NCBI RefSeq assembly: GCF_020544405.1
Contig: NZ_CP065410.1
Location: forward strand, 2,108,001 to 2,172,000
Direction of reading: 5' to 3'
DNA length: 64,000 nt
DNA from: Pseudomonas sp. IAC-BECa141
GTDB taxonomy: Bacteria; Pseudomonadota; Gammaproteobacteria; Pseudomonadales; Pseudomonadaceae
Shown: in pieces, positions 25,133 through 33,843 of the stretch
Position numbering within the stretch: the first letter of the stretch is position 1
How the letters are laid out: every line of letters starts with the position of its first letter
Translations under genes and position numbers: made by a program
The notes under the pieces: model-generated
What the model saw: the letters and a program-made list of their open reading frames with translations, nothing else
Database searches by the model: none
What the model was told of the DNA's origin: nothing

Positions 25133-26782
25133 TCAGGCCGGGTTGAGCGCGGTTTTGACTTTGCCGGCATCCATGCGCACCAACTGGTCGGCGACATCGA
25201 AATAACGGTCATCGTGGGAGATCACGATGATGGTCTTGCCCAGTCGTTTGAGGTCGGGCAGCAGCTCGGTGTAGAAGATCCGGCGGAAGGTCGGGTCCTG
25301 ATCCGCGGCCCATTCGTCGAACACCAGCACCGGGCGCTCCTCCAGCCACGCATTGACCAGCGCCAGACGCTTGCGCTGCCCGGTGGACAGGTCAGTGGTG
25401 GTGAAGCTGCCGTCCTGCACACTGACCTTGTGGGCGATTTCCAGGCGTTGCAGGTATTTGTTGGCATCGTCGGGAATGTGCGTATCGCCTTGCACCACGT
25501 CATCGAACAGGTAGTAGTCGGCAAAGACCGTGGTGAACAACTGGCGGTAATCATCGCGGGTGAGGGCGGTCACGCATTCGCCGTTGAGGCGGATTTCTCC
25601 CTGCTGCGGCGGATACAGACCCAGCAGCAGTTTGATCAGGGTGGTCTTGCCGCAGCCGTTCTCGCCGACGATGAAGACGATGTCGCCTTGTTCGATCTTC
25701 AGATTCACCGGCCCCAGCGTGAACGGCTTGGCCTCGCCCACGGCCGGGAAGGCGTAGCGCACGTCTTTGAGTTCCAGGCTCTGCACCGGCTCGGCTTTCT
25801 GGCCCTGATCGCTGAGCAGCAGATGCGGCTCGGGCGAGGAGAATTGCGCCGACAGTTCAGCGATGCGGCGGAAGGCGATCTGCGCGCGGCTGACCACCGG
25901 CAAGGTGCCGACCAGGTGTTCCAGCGGACCTTTCATGTACAGCAGCACCAGAACAAAACCGCTCATCACGGTTTTGTCAGCGCTGGGCCAGAACGATTGC
26001 AGGGCCAGCGCCAGACCGATGACCACAAAGAACAGCATCGAGCCGAAACTCTTGGCAATCACGAACGTGTTGATCGATTTGATCTGGGTCTTGCAGATGA
26101 AATCGGCAGTGCCCTTGATGCCGCTGTTGAACATGCGCTGGCGGCGCGGGCGATGAATGCGCAGTTCCTTGGCCCCTTCGGCAATCGCGTTGTAGTGCTT
26201 TTGCAGTTCGTCTTCAGCGTCACGGGCGGCGAAGAAGCCCTTGATCCCGCGACCCTGGGCGAAGTACTGGATGCCAGTGCCGATCAGGATCGCCACAACC
26301 ATGATCAGGAACATTGGCCACGACAGCATCGCCAGGTAGCCCATGCAACCGAGGGTGACGGTCAGCGAGATGGCCAGGGGGGCGAAGGCGAAGGCGAAGT
26401 CGCTGATGGTGTCAACGTCATGCGTCAGCACCGGAATCAGGCGATGGCTGCGATAGCGTTCAATCTGCTCGATCGGTGCCGACAGCACTTTCTCACCCAG
26501 CTGTTTGCGCAGGGTGGCGATGATGTGCTGGCCGACATAGTTGGTGCCGATGTCGGAACAGATCGAGCTGAGCAGTGCCAGCACGCACAGGCCGCCGAAC
26601 AGCGCGACTACGCCTTGGGTCAGACCGGATTCGGAGTGCAGCGCATTATTGATGGTGGCCAGCAGGACCGTGACACTCAGGCCACCGACCATACCCAGAA
26701 TGACCGACAGTGCGACGACGAGCCGAAAAGGTTTGAGTAGGGTGAACAATTCATGAATTGCACCGCGCGTAGGCTGGGTCAT
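25133..26782 (-). CDS. pvdE: Pyoverdine precursor ABC exporter, inner membrane
   Basis: This 549-residue protein fuses an ABC transmembrane domain and an ATPase domain. It moves the acylated ferribactin precursor from cytoplasm to periplasm, as established for PvdE. Membrane segments occupy roughly residues 18-300. The nucleotide-binding domain has Walker A GENGCGKTT near 379, the signature LSTGQRKRL near 465 and Walker B VLVFDEWAADQDP near 485. The length equals that of known PvdE. A PvdS box 43 bases upstream gives it its own promoter. In P. aeruginosa pvdF lies between pvdE and pvdO; here only 118 bases separate them and no pvdF is present. Confidence 0.95.
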   Translation of the reverse strand: MTQPTRGAIHELFTLLKPFRLVVALSVILGMVGGLSVTVLLATINNALHSESGLTQGVVALFGGLCVLALLSSICSDIGTNYVGQHIIATLRKQLGEKVLSAPIEQIERYRSHRLIPVLTHDVDTISDFAFAFAPLAISLTVTLGCMGYLAMLSWPMFLIMVVAILIGTGIQYFAQGRGIKGFFAARDAEDELQKHYNAIAEGAKELRIHRPRRQRMFNSGIKGTADFICKTQIKSINTFVIAKSFGSMLFFVVIGLALALQSFWPSADKTVMSGFVLVLLYMKGPLEHLVGTLPVVSRAQIAFRRIAELSAQFSSPEPHLLLSDQGQKAEPVQSLELKDVRYAFPAVGEAKPFTLGPVNLKIEQGDIVFIVGENGCGKTTLIKLLLGLYPPQQGEIRLNGECVTALTRDDYRQLFTTVFADYYLFDDVVQGDTHIPDDANKYLQRLEIAHKVSVQDGSFTTTDLSTGQRKRLALVNAWLEERPVLVFDEWAADQDPTFRRIFYTELLPDLKRLGKTIIVISHDDRYFDVADQLVRMDAGKVKTALNPA

Positions 26783-26824
26783 GACAGGACAGTTCCTTGG
26801 GTCGTAAGGCAGATACCCAGTAGA

Positions 26825-26848
26825 ACGTCTGATCAGGTGCGTAATTTA
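26825..26848 (-). promoter_or_regulatory. PvdS iron-starvation box for pvdE
   Basis: On the minus strand TAAAT and CGT are separated by exactly 16 bases, the consensus recognised by the PvdS sigma factor. It starts 43 bases upstream of the pvdE start codon. Confidence 0.85.
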
Positions 26849-26900
26849 GACGGTCGCCGACTGGCGGCGACCGGGGGAGGGGGAGAAGCGTTACTGCCGA

Positions 26901-27794
26901 TTACAACTCACGCACGACACGGAAACCGATCCAGTCGCCACGGGTTTTCGGATCGATGTCGTTGCGGTTGCCCGAGCGGGAGAATACCGGCGCCTCACCC
27001 CAGTCATTGCCGCGAATGCGCAGGGTCTCGCAGTTGGGTTCAAGCCACGCGCTGCCATCGGTTGGCGCACCGTTGTAGTCCGGGTGATAGCAGTCTTCGA
27101 CCCACTCATAGACATTGCCGTGCATGTCGTACAGGCCAAAGGCATTGGCCGGGTAGCTGCCCACCGGCGAGCTGAAGCTGTACCCGTCCGCCGGGCCGTA
27201 GGTGTTGGCGTGTTTGGCGATGCTGTAGCCCTTGCCCTCGTCGAACGGGAAGGGGAACGGTCCTTTGGATCCTGCCCGGGCACCGTATTCGCGCTGGGCT
27301 TCGCTGAGCATGCTGTATTTCTGCCCGGTTTTTTTCGACAGCCAGGCGACGTAGTTCTTGATGTCCTGGAAATCCATGCACACGGCCGGCTGACGCGGGG
27401 TTTGCGGGTAGCGCGGTTTGCTTGCGATGCACTCGCGACCAGGGCGCGTGTCGCCGTTGGCGATCACCGCACCGCTCTCGCGAATGTAGCTGTCCCATTC
27501 ACCCGCGGTGATCTGGAAGCGGCTCATGGCGAAGGGTTTGGCGAAGGTCACTTCATGCATCGGGCCCTCGTCGGGTTCGCGGCCCACTTCATCCTCCGGC
27601 GTGCCCATGGTGAAGGTGCCGGCCGGCAGTACGACCATTTCCGGGCAGTCTTTGCAGTCCTTGAATACTTTGCCTGCGGCAGGCGGTGTCGCGGCCTGCG
27701 CGGCGCTCGGCAGCAGACCGGTCATGAGGGCGGCGAGGGCCAGTGCCTTGAGCGCGCTGGCGCCGTGGGCAGGGGTCAACAGATCACGTTTCAT
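26901..27794 (-). CDS. pvdO: Pyoverdine chromophore maturation protein, FGE-sulfatase family
   Basis: This 297-residue protein has a Sec-type signal peptide (hydrophobic stretch about 15-33, ending AAQA) and a formylglycine-generating-enzyme-like fold (about 50-295). Typical sequences are VLPAGTFTMGTPEDE, PVGSYPANAFGLYDMHGNVYEWVED near 225 and IGFRVVREL at the C terminus. PvdO acts in the periplasm, where it oxidises dihydropyoverdine to the mature chromophore (family knowledge). It is the last gene of the pvdM-pvdN-pvdO run; the gap to pvdN is 30 bases, so it should share the PvdS promoter ahead of pvdM. Confidence 0.94.
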   Translation of the reverse strand: MKRDLLTPAHGASALKALALAALMTGLLPSAAQAATPPAAGKVFKDCKDCPEMVVLPAGTFTMGTPEDEVGREPDEGPMHEVTFAKPFAMSRFQITAGEWDSYIRESGAVIANGDTRPGRECIASKPRYPQTPRQPAVCMDFQDIKNYVAWLSKKTGQKYSMLSEAQREYGARAGSKGPFPFPFDEGKGYSIAKHANTYGPADGYSFSSPVGSYPANAFGLYDMHGNVYEWVEDCYHPDYNGAPTDGSAWLEPNCETLRIRGNDWGEAPVFSRSGNRNDIDPKTRGDWIGFRVVREL

Positions 27795-27824
27795 GAGTCA
27801 TCTCGTTTAAAGGAAAGCGGAGTG

Positions 27825-29105
27825 TCACAACTGTTTGTCGAGTACGGCCATGAAACGCTCGATGTCGTTTTCGCTGTTCAGCAGGCCGGGCGCAATGCGG
27901 ATCACCGGGCCGACGTCGCGTTCCACTGCGTCACACACCACGCGGTTTTGCATGAGCCGGGCGGCGACCTGATCGCAGTCGCGATCCTTGATCCGGAAGA
28001 AGGTGAAACCGGCGGACAGATCGGTGCTGCGGGGTGTCACCAGTTCAATCGAGCGGTGTTCCAGCAAGCGGTTCTTGGCGTAGGTGTTGAGTTCGTGAAT
28101 GCGCGTTTGCACCTCGCGCTTGCCCAGCGACAAATGCAGCTTGAACGCTTCGTCCAGCGCCCAGCGGTGTTCGAAACTGTGATACCCGCCGGGGGTCATG
28201 ATGGTCGAGAACGTGGTGGCTTCAGAGAAGGTCGGGATGGTCGGGGTGACGTCCTTGAGTTCGCTGGAACGTGCGCAAATGATCCCGGTGCCACGGGGGC
28301 CGAACATCCACTTGTGGGTGCCGGCGATAAAGAAGTCGCAGTGCATGTCGGGGAAGTCGAGGTCGTCGACACCGAAACCATGCACGCCGTCGACGACGTA
28401 CAGGATGCGATCCTTTTCCTCGCGCTGGCGATTGTGCCGGTCCACCAGTTTGCCGATCTCGCCGATCGGCAGTTTCACGCCGCTGCCCGATTGCACCCAG
28501 GTCATGCCCAGTACGCGGGTTTCGGGGCGAATGCCCTGGTCGATACGGGTCAGTATTTCGTCGACGGACGCCTTTGCGCTGCTGTCGAACAACTTCAGTT
28601 TGCGCACCTTTACGCCATCTTTCTGTTGGCGATAACCCAGCGTGTAGTGGGTTGAGTAGTGCTCGTGTTCGGTGGTGAGAACTTCCTGATCGGCACGCAC
28701 ATGGATGCCGCCATAGATCAGCGCCAGACCTTCGGTGGTGCTGCCGGTGAGTGCGATCTGTTCGGGCTTGGCCTTGAGGTAGCGACCGGCCCATTCGCGC
28801 ACGGCTTGCTCGCGTTTTTCGGTTTCACCCAGATCCCAGTCCATCGCTCGTCCGGGATTGCGGTCGAGGGTCACTCGATAGCGTTCGATGGCTTCGCGTA
28901 CCGGGCGCGGATGGGATGTCACGAGGAAGTTGGCGAAATGCAGATAATCCGGATCCTGATCGAACAGCTGGCGCAATCGGTCCCATTTGTTCCCGGCGAG
29001 CGGTTGTGGGTTGGCGGCGCGGGCCGGCAGGTTGATGGCAGCGCCCAGGGGCAGGCCGGCGGCAAGGATGCCGGCCTGCTTGAGGAAAGAACGACGGTTG
29101 GTCAT
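27825..29105 (-). CDS. pvdN: Periplasmic PLP-dependent pyoverdine-modifying enzyme
   Basis: This 426-residue enzyme has a twin-arginine signal (NRRSFLKQAGILAAG, residues 3-17) and a class-V aminotransferase/cysteine-desulfurase fold. The PLP-binding lysine is in AGTHKWMFGPRGTG near residue 268. PvdN is known to act on the N-terminal glutamate of periplasmic pyoverdine, giving the succinamide side chain. The gap to pvdM is 27 bases, so the two are in one operon. The Tat signal fits folding with cofactor before export. Confidence 0.94.
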   Translation of the reverse strand: MTNRRSFLKQAGILAAGLPLGAAINLPARAANPQPLAGNKWDRLRQLFDQDPDYLHFANFLVTSHPRPVREAIERYRVTLDRNPGRAMDWDLGETEKREQAVREWAGRYLKAKPEQIALTGSTTEGLALIYGGIHVRADQEVLTTEHEHYSTHYTLGYRQQKDGVKVRKLKLFDSSAKASVDEILTRIDQGIRPETRVLGMTWVQSGSGVKLPIGEIGKLVDRHNRQREEKDRILYVVDGVHGFGVDDLDFPDMHCDFFIAGTHKWMFGPRGTGIICARSSELKDVTPTIPTFSEATTFSTIMTPGGYHSFEHRWALDEAFKLHLSLGKREVQTRIHELNTYAKNRLLEHRSIELVTPRSTDLSAGFTFFRIKDRDCDQVAARLMQNRVVCDAVERDVGPVIRIAPGLLNSENDIERFMAVLDKQL

Positions 29106-29132
29106 GAGTTCTGATCGCTTGTTCGAGAGGTG

Positions 29133-30488
29133 TCAGCGGTTGACGACAGGTTTGGAGGATTTTTGTACCTGTTCCCAGACCCGCAGGAAGTTCCCGCCCC
29201 ACAATTTGGCAATGTCGGCCTCGCTGTAACCACGGGAGATCAACTCGGCGGTTACGTTGCGCGCTTCGCTGACGTCCTTCCAGCCGTCCAGGCCGCCGCC
29301 GTCGTTGAAGTCGGAACTGATCCCGACATGGTCGATACCGATTTTCTTCACGGCGTAATCAATGGCGTCGCCGAAATCCTTGAGGTTGGCTTTGGGCTCT
29401 TCGTCGACGATTGCGTAGAGCTGGCCGGCGTACTCGCCAAAGCGTTGTTCCGGCCACACGGTGATGATCGGGTCGCCCGGCATCAGTGCCATCTCCAGGC
29501 CCTGCAACGGCTGCAGGTCAAACCTGGCCCGCAATGCGTTGAGCTTGTCCTGGGTCGCCTGGCTCAACGGGCGCAAGTAAGTCGGGAAACCGACGATCTG
29601 CACCACGCCGCCGCTGTTCTTGATCAGTTGCATTTCCTGGTCGCTGATATTGCGCGGGATATCCACCAGCGCCCGCGGTGCCGAATGGGAGGCCACGATC
29701 GGTGCGCGACTCAGCTGTGCGACCTGTTCCAGTGCCTTGGTCGACATCTGCGAGACATCGATGATGACGCCCAGATCGTTGAGGCGATGCACGGCTTGCT
29801 TGCCAATGTCCGACAGACCGCCAAGCGCGTCGCGGGTGTCGTTGAAAAACGGCAGTGGTCGCGAAGAATCGGCCCAGTCGTTGTTGCCCACGTAACTGAA
29901 GCCGAACATGCGCATGCCGCGTGCGGCCCACTTGTCCAGGGCGTTCAGATCATTGCCCAGTGGATAGGCGTTGAGCATGCTCATGAAAATCGCAAACTTA
30001 CCTTCGCCATGCAGGCGGCGGAAATCGTCCGGGGTGTAGGCGATGGCAACCTGATTGGGGAAATCGCGCACCAGGGAGCTGATGATCTTGTAGCGGGTTT
30101 CCTGTTCCAAGCGTGCTTCTTCGACAAACCCGGCAGTCGGACGGTGTGGCGCGTTGGCGCCGTTCCAGATTTCCGGCCAGCCGAAGATCGTCAGGGCGGC
30201 CCCGGACAGGCGTCCGCGGGCGGTTTTCACCAGATCGAACTGGCCGCTGCCATCCTTGTCGGCTTCGTTGCCGGCCGTGCCGAAATCCAGCGGCACGGTG
30301 ATGTGGCTGTCGAAAGAGAGGATGCGATCCTGCAGCGCATCGGCTTGCTGCATGACTTTGACCGGGTAACCGGGATTGTCCTTGAACCAGTGCTCCCAGA
30401 CCGCAAAGCCTGCGGCAGCACTGATCGCCAGGGCCAGCGGCAGGCCGATGTAAAGAGCCTTTTTCGAACGTGGTTTTGTCATTGCCAT
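29133..30488 (-). CDS. pvdM: Periplasmic dipeptidase-family pyoverdine maturation protein
   Basis: This 451-residue protein of the renal-dipeptidase (peptidase M19) family has an N-terminal hydrophobic anchor (about residues 13-29) that places it at the periplasmic face. The family signatures FDSHITVPLDF near 55, ASHSAPRAL, GIDHVGISSDFNDGGG and the C-terminal LWGGNFLRVWEQ are present. PvdM is required for ferribactin oxidation during pyoverdine maturation (family knowledge). Two ATGs compete: 30488 (MAMTKPRSK) and 30482 (MTKPRSK). I use the first, preceded by CTGACTGAG. The open frame continues far upstream into the pvdP region, but that extension crosses the promoter and is not coding. It is first in the pvdMNO operon, behind a PvdS box. 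Confidence 0.93.
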   Translation of the reverse strand: MAMTKPRSKKALYIGLPLALAISAAAGFAVWEHWFKDNPGYPVKVMQQADALQDRILSFDSHITVPLDFGTAGNEADKDGSGQFDLVKTARGRLSGAALTIFGWPEIWNGANAPHRPTAGFVEEARLEQETRYKIISSLVRDFPNQVAIAYTPDDFRRLHGEGKFAIFMSMLNAYPLGNDLNALDKWAARGMRMFGFSYVGNNDWADSSRPLPFFNDTRDALGGLSDIGKQAVHRLNDLGVIIDVSQMSTKALEQVAQLSRAPIVASHSAPRALVDIPRNISDQEMQLIKNSGGVVQIVGFPTYLRPLSQATQDKLNALRARFDLQPLQGLEMALMPGDPIITVWPEQRFGEYAGQLYAIVDEEPKANLKDFGDAIDYAVKKIGIDHVGISSDFNDGGGLDGWKDVSEARNVTAELISRGYSEADIAKLWGGNFLRVWEQVQKSSKPVVNR

Positions 30489-30544
30489 CTCAGTCAGGTT
30501 CGCCGTCGAGGTGCAGGCGCAGGGGCCTTTGCTATCTGGGTGGA

Positions 30545-30568
30545 ACGACTGAGCAGCCGGGTAATTTA
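30545..30568 (-). promoter_or_regulatory. PvdS iron-starvation box for pvdMNO
   Basis: On the minus strand TAAAT and CGT are separated by exactly 16 bases, 57 bases upstream of the pvdM ATG. It lies back to back with the box for pvdP in the 216-base divergent region. Confidence 0.85.
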
Positions 30569-30635
30569 GGTCTGGCGCAAAAGAACACAGTTTGAGGCAG
30601 GCACTGCCCAGGGCTGCGATCTTTCCGGGACGCCA

Positions 30636-30659
30636 TAAATTTCCCTCTGCAACAAACGT
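30636..30659 (+). promoter_or_regulatory. PvdS iron-starvation box for pvdP
   Basis: TAAAT at 30636 and CGT at 30657 are separated by exactly 16 bases, 46 bases before the chosen pvdP start. This supports the start at 30705 over the in-frame TTG/ATG codons closer to the box. Confidence 0.85.
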
Positions 30660-30704
30660 TCTAGCTTGGATAAAGCCTGCTTCATGGCTGACACAGGTAG
30701 GGCA

Positions 30705-32333
30705 ATGAAGATTTCTCGACGATGGTTCATGGCGGGCCTGGCATTGACCGGCGCCGCTGTGCCTGCAGCGTATTTTGGGCATCGTGAATGGACGAAGCCG
30801 GATCCGACGATCACCCCGGGTGAGGCGTCGTTCGATATCGCGGATGTTGCCGGGCAGCGCCTGGCGGATGCGCTGCGCGGTGTCTGGCAGATTCGTTTCG
30901 AGGGCCATGACGCCGGTATCGCGGGTTTGCCCGGAGACGGTCTGGAAGTGTTTCTCGATGTTGCCCACAAAGGGCGCGGCGTGACCGGTTTTCTCGACAC
31001 GGCCGAGCGTTTGCGCTCGTCACAGGCGCCGCGCTATCGAATTCTCGCGGACCTCGCCGACGTCAAAGCCTCGCAATTGAGTTGGCGTCTGGTCAGCACA
31101 TCGGCGGCCGACGGTGCACCGGACTACGAATTCAACATGGCGCTGGATGAAGTCTGGGGCGGTTTCGGCAACGCCGGCAGCGGCAGCCTCAGCGGGCGCG
31201 TCCTCAACCTTGATCGACCCTTGATGCTGCCGGCGCAGGACCATCGTTTCATTGCCGTCAAGCGTGTGTTCCCCGAGGCCCGCGAACGCACAGGGTTGAA
31301 CCCGACGTTGCTGGCCTGGCTGATCTCTCCCGAGCACCGCTTGTTCCATCAGCTCTGGCACGCCAGCCGCGACAAGTGGCATACCTTGAGCGAGGAAAAA
31401 CGCGGCGCCCTGCGCGGTATCGGCTGGCAGCCCGGCCCGCGTGACAAGGAGCGTGACGCCCGTGGCCCGCGCAAGGATCGCAATGGTTCGGGGATCGATT
31501 TCTTCTTCATGCACCGCCACATGCTGGGCACGGCGCGTTCAATGCAGGATCTGCCGTCGTGGCTGCATTTTCCGCTGCCGCAGCCGGAGTTGATCCGCGA
31601 TCGCCAGGGTTTCGCCGCCTACTTCGACAACCACGACGGCACTTCGCTGCCGCCGACCTGGCTGGCCGAGGACGATGACGAATATTCGCAATGGGTCAGC
31701 GACATCAAGACGGCCGAGACGTATCACAGTAATTTCCTGGTGTGGGAATCGCGCTACCGTGACCCGCGCTACCTGGCCAAGCTGACCCTGGGACAGTTTG
31801 GCTCGGAAGTTGAACTGGGGCTGCACGACTGGCTGCACATGCGCTGGGCGTCCGTGCCGCGCGATCCTTCCAACGGGCAACCGGTGCCGTTTGCGCGTGA
31901 TCCGGCCGATTTTTCCGCGCGCTGGTACGCCGCTGAAAACGATTTCCTGGGTGATCCGTTCTCCTCTCATGTGAGCCCGGTGTTCTGGGCGTTCCATGGC
32001 TGGATCGATGATCGCCTGGAGGACTGGTTCCGCGCGCACGAACGCTTTCATCCGGGCGAAGTCAGTCGCTTGCAGGTCAATGGTGTGCCGTGGTTTGCGC
32101 CGGGACGCTGGGTGGAAGTCGCCGATCCGTGGCTCGGGCCGATCACTCACGGCTGCAGCACGGTGCCGGGCCTGCAGCCTGGCAAGTCCGTGGAGATGGA
32201 TCCGGAAACCATGAAGCTGGCCCTGCGCATCACCTTCAGTGACGACGAGAAGGTGTTGTCGTCGTTGTTCCGCAAGGTGCCGCGGCGTCCATGGTATGCG
32301 CGTCATCTGAAGCCCAAACAGACGCCGGTCTGA
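30705..32333 (+). CDS. pvdP: Periplasmic tyrosinase of pyoverdine chromophore formation
   Basis: This 542-residue enzyme is exported by Tat: it begins MKISRRWFMAG with a hydrophobic stretch after the arginine pair. It is a type-3 copper tyrosinase. His-rich motifs consistent with the copper sites are HQLWHASRDKWH (about residues 215-226), a histidine in FFMHRHMLG, and HDWLHMRW and FWAFHGWIDDRLEDW in the C-terminal half. PvdP oxidises the D-Tyr of ferribactin and drives the first cyclisation of the dihydroxyquinoline chromophore (family knowledge). The start at 30705 gives the twin-arginine signal at the very N terminus and has AGGTAGGG ahead of it. ATG 30684 would add seven residues. A PvdS box lies 46 bases upstream. 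Confidence 0.94.
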   Translation: MKISRRWFMAGLALTGAAVPAAYFGHREWTKPDPTITPGEASFDIADVAGQRLADALRGVWQIRFEGHDAGIAGLPGDGLEVFLDVAHKGRGVTGFLDTAERLRSSQAPRYRILADLADVKASQLSWRLVSTSAADGAPDYEFNMALDEVWGGFGNAGSGSLSGRVLNLDRPLMLPAQDHRFIAVKRVFPEARERTGLNPTLLAWLISPEHRLFHQLWHASRDKWHTLSEEKRGALRGIGWQPGPRDKERDARGPRKDRNGSGIDFFFMHRHMLGTARSMQDLPSWLHFPLPQPELIRDRQGFAAYFDNHDGTSLPPTWLAEDDDEYSQWVSDIKTAETYHSNFLVWESRYRDPRYLAKLTLGQFGSEVELGLHDWLHMRWASVPRDPSNGQPVPFARDPADFSARWYAAENDFLGDPFSSHVSPVFWAFHGWIDDRLEDWFRAHERFHPGEVSRLQVNGVPWFAPGRWVEVADPWLGPITHGCSTVPGLQPGKSVEMDPETMKLALRITFSDDEKVLSSLFRKVPRRPWYARHLKPKQTPV

Positions 32334-32432
32334 GACGCTCTTCACTGCACTCGCCGGCAGGTCGACGCCCACGCATTCAGTTGCATCGATGAATGTTGTG
32401 GGCTTCGGCCTGCTGGCGATTGCATTCGCAGG

Positions 32433-33836
32433 TCAGCGTGATGCCAGTGTCTGCCAGCCGCCGCCCAACGCCTTGTACAACGCGATGCTTGCCTGCATTC
32501 GCGACAATCGCAACTGCACATTCAAGTCCTGCGCGGCATAGAGCGTGCGTTGGGTTTCCAGTACCGTCAGCAAGTCCTCTGCGCCGGCCTGGTAGCGACT
32601 CTGGGCGATGTCGAACGCCGTCTGCGCTTGCCGCAGTTCCTCGCTTTGCCATTGCCGTTGTTCATCGAGGCCGCGAATGCTGTTCAAGGCTTTTTCGACA
32701 TCGGCGAAGCCGTTGATGATCGCGCCGCGATAGTTCTGCAGCAGTTCATCCTGACGTGCAGTGGCCTTGTCGCGCTCTGCGCCGAGACGACCGTTATTGA
32801 AGACCGGCCCGATGAGTCCGGCGGTCAGGTTATAGAAGGGGCTGCGCAGAACGTCGCGGAACTGGTCGGCCCCCGAGCCGATACTGGCACTCAAAGTGAC
32901 AGTGGGCAGCATCGCGGCGCGGGCGACTTTGACGTCGGCCTTGGCGGCGGCCAGTTGTGCTTCGGCACGGGCGATGTCCGGGCGGCGATTGAGCAGATCG
33001 CTTGGCACGCCCGCGGCGATTTCCGGCCAATGCAGTTGATCGAACGATTCCCGGTTCAGCGCAAGTTCCTGAACCGGGCGACCCAGCAGGGCTGCAAGGC
33101 TGATTGAAGCGTCCCGGGCCTGTTGCTGCACCCGCGGCAATTGCCGTAGCTGGGCGGCTACCAGGCTTTTCTGCTGAGCCAGTTCCAGGGCGGTTGCCGA
33201 GCCTGAGTCAAAACGCGTTTGCACCAGTTTCAAAACGTTCTGCGCGTTGGTCAGATTGAGTTCGGCAATGCGGCTCTGCTCGCGCAGCGACAAGGTTTGC
33301 GCATAGGTGTCGGCGACACTGCCGAACAAGGTCAACTCCACCGTGGCGCGGTCGAACTCGCTGGCCTGCAAGGCGAATTGCGCACTGTCGCGCAAGGCCT
33401 GTTTGCCACCCCAGAAGTCGATTTCGTAACTGGCATTCAGATTGGCGTCGAAGTAATCCACGGCCTTGTTGCTGCTGTCGGCGTCCAGTTGGCTGTAGCC
33501 ATTGCCGCGCAACAGTTTCTGCCGATTGGCATTGAGCCTGGCCTGCACTTCAGGCAGTTGTGAGCCGCCGGCGATCACGGTGCCGGCCCGGGCCTGGCGT
33601 ACCCGGGCCATGGCGGCGGCGAGGTCGAAACTGCCGGCGCGAGCCTGTTCGATCAGACGATCAAGTTCCTGGCTGCCGAATTGTTTCCACCATTGCGCAT
33701 TGATGCGGTCGACGCTGGCGCCGTGGGGCGATTGCCAGTTGGCGGGCGGTTGCAACCCGCTGTCGGGACGCTGGGCGGGACTGCCGCAGGCGCTGAGCAA
33801 CAGGCACACGGTCAATAAACTGAGGCGCGGTTTCAT
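32433..33836 (-). CDS. opmQ: Outer-membrane factor of the pyoverdine efflux pump
   Basis: This 467-residue outer-membrane lipoprotein of the NodT/OprM family starts MKPRLSLLTVCLLLSACGS with the lipobox LLSAC, so the mature protein begins at the cysteine near residue 17. Two OEP repeats with long helices follow (for example RVRQARAGTVIAGGSQLPEVQARLN and DIARAEAQLAAAKADVKVARAA). With PvdR and PvdT it forms a MacAB-TolC-like pump that exports newly made and recycled pyoverdine from the periplasm. It lies 7 bases after pvdT on the same strand. I moved the start to 33836 because the longer open frame upstream overlaps pvdT and lacks a signal. Confidence 0.92.
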   Translation of the reverse strand: MKPRLSLLTVCLLLSACGSPAQRPDSGLQPPANWQSPHGASVDRINAQWWKQFGSQELDRLIEQARAGSFDLAAAMARVRQARAGTVIAGGSQLPEVQARLNANRQKLLRGNGYSQLDADSSNKAVDYFDANLNASYEIDFWGGKQALRDSAQFALQASEFDRATVELTLFGSVADTYAQTLSLREQSRIAELNLTNAQNVLKLVQTRFDSGSATALELAQQKSLVAAQLRQLPRVQQQARDASISLAALLGRPVQELALNRESFDQLHWPEIAAGVPSDLLNRRPDIARAEAQLAAAKADVKVARAAMLPTVTLSASIGSGADQFRDVLRSPFYNLTAGLIGPVFNNGRLGAERDKATARQDELLQNYRGAIINGFADVEKALNSIRGLDEQRQWQSEELRQAQTAFDIAQSRYQAGAEDLLTVLETQRTLYAAQDLNVQLRLSRMQASIALYKALGGGWQTLASR

Positions 33837-33843
33837 AGATCGA

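Noticed and set aside
30489..30968. Upstream extension of the pvdM frame by about 160 codons
   Set aside because: It crosses both PvdS boxes and overlaps pvdP; the family-like start with the membrane anchor is at 30488 or 30482.
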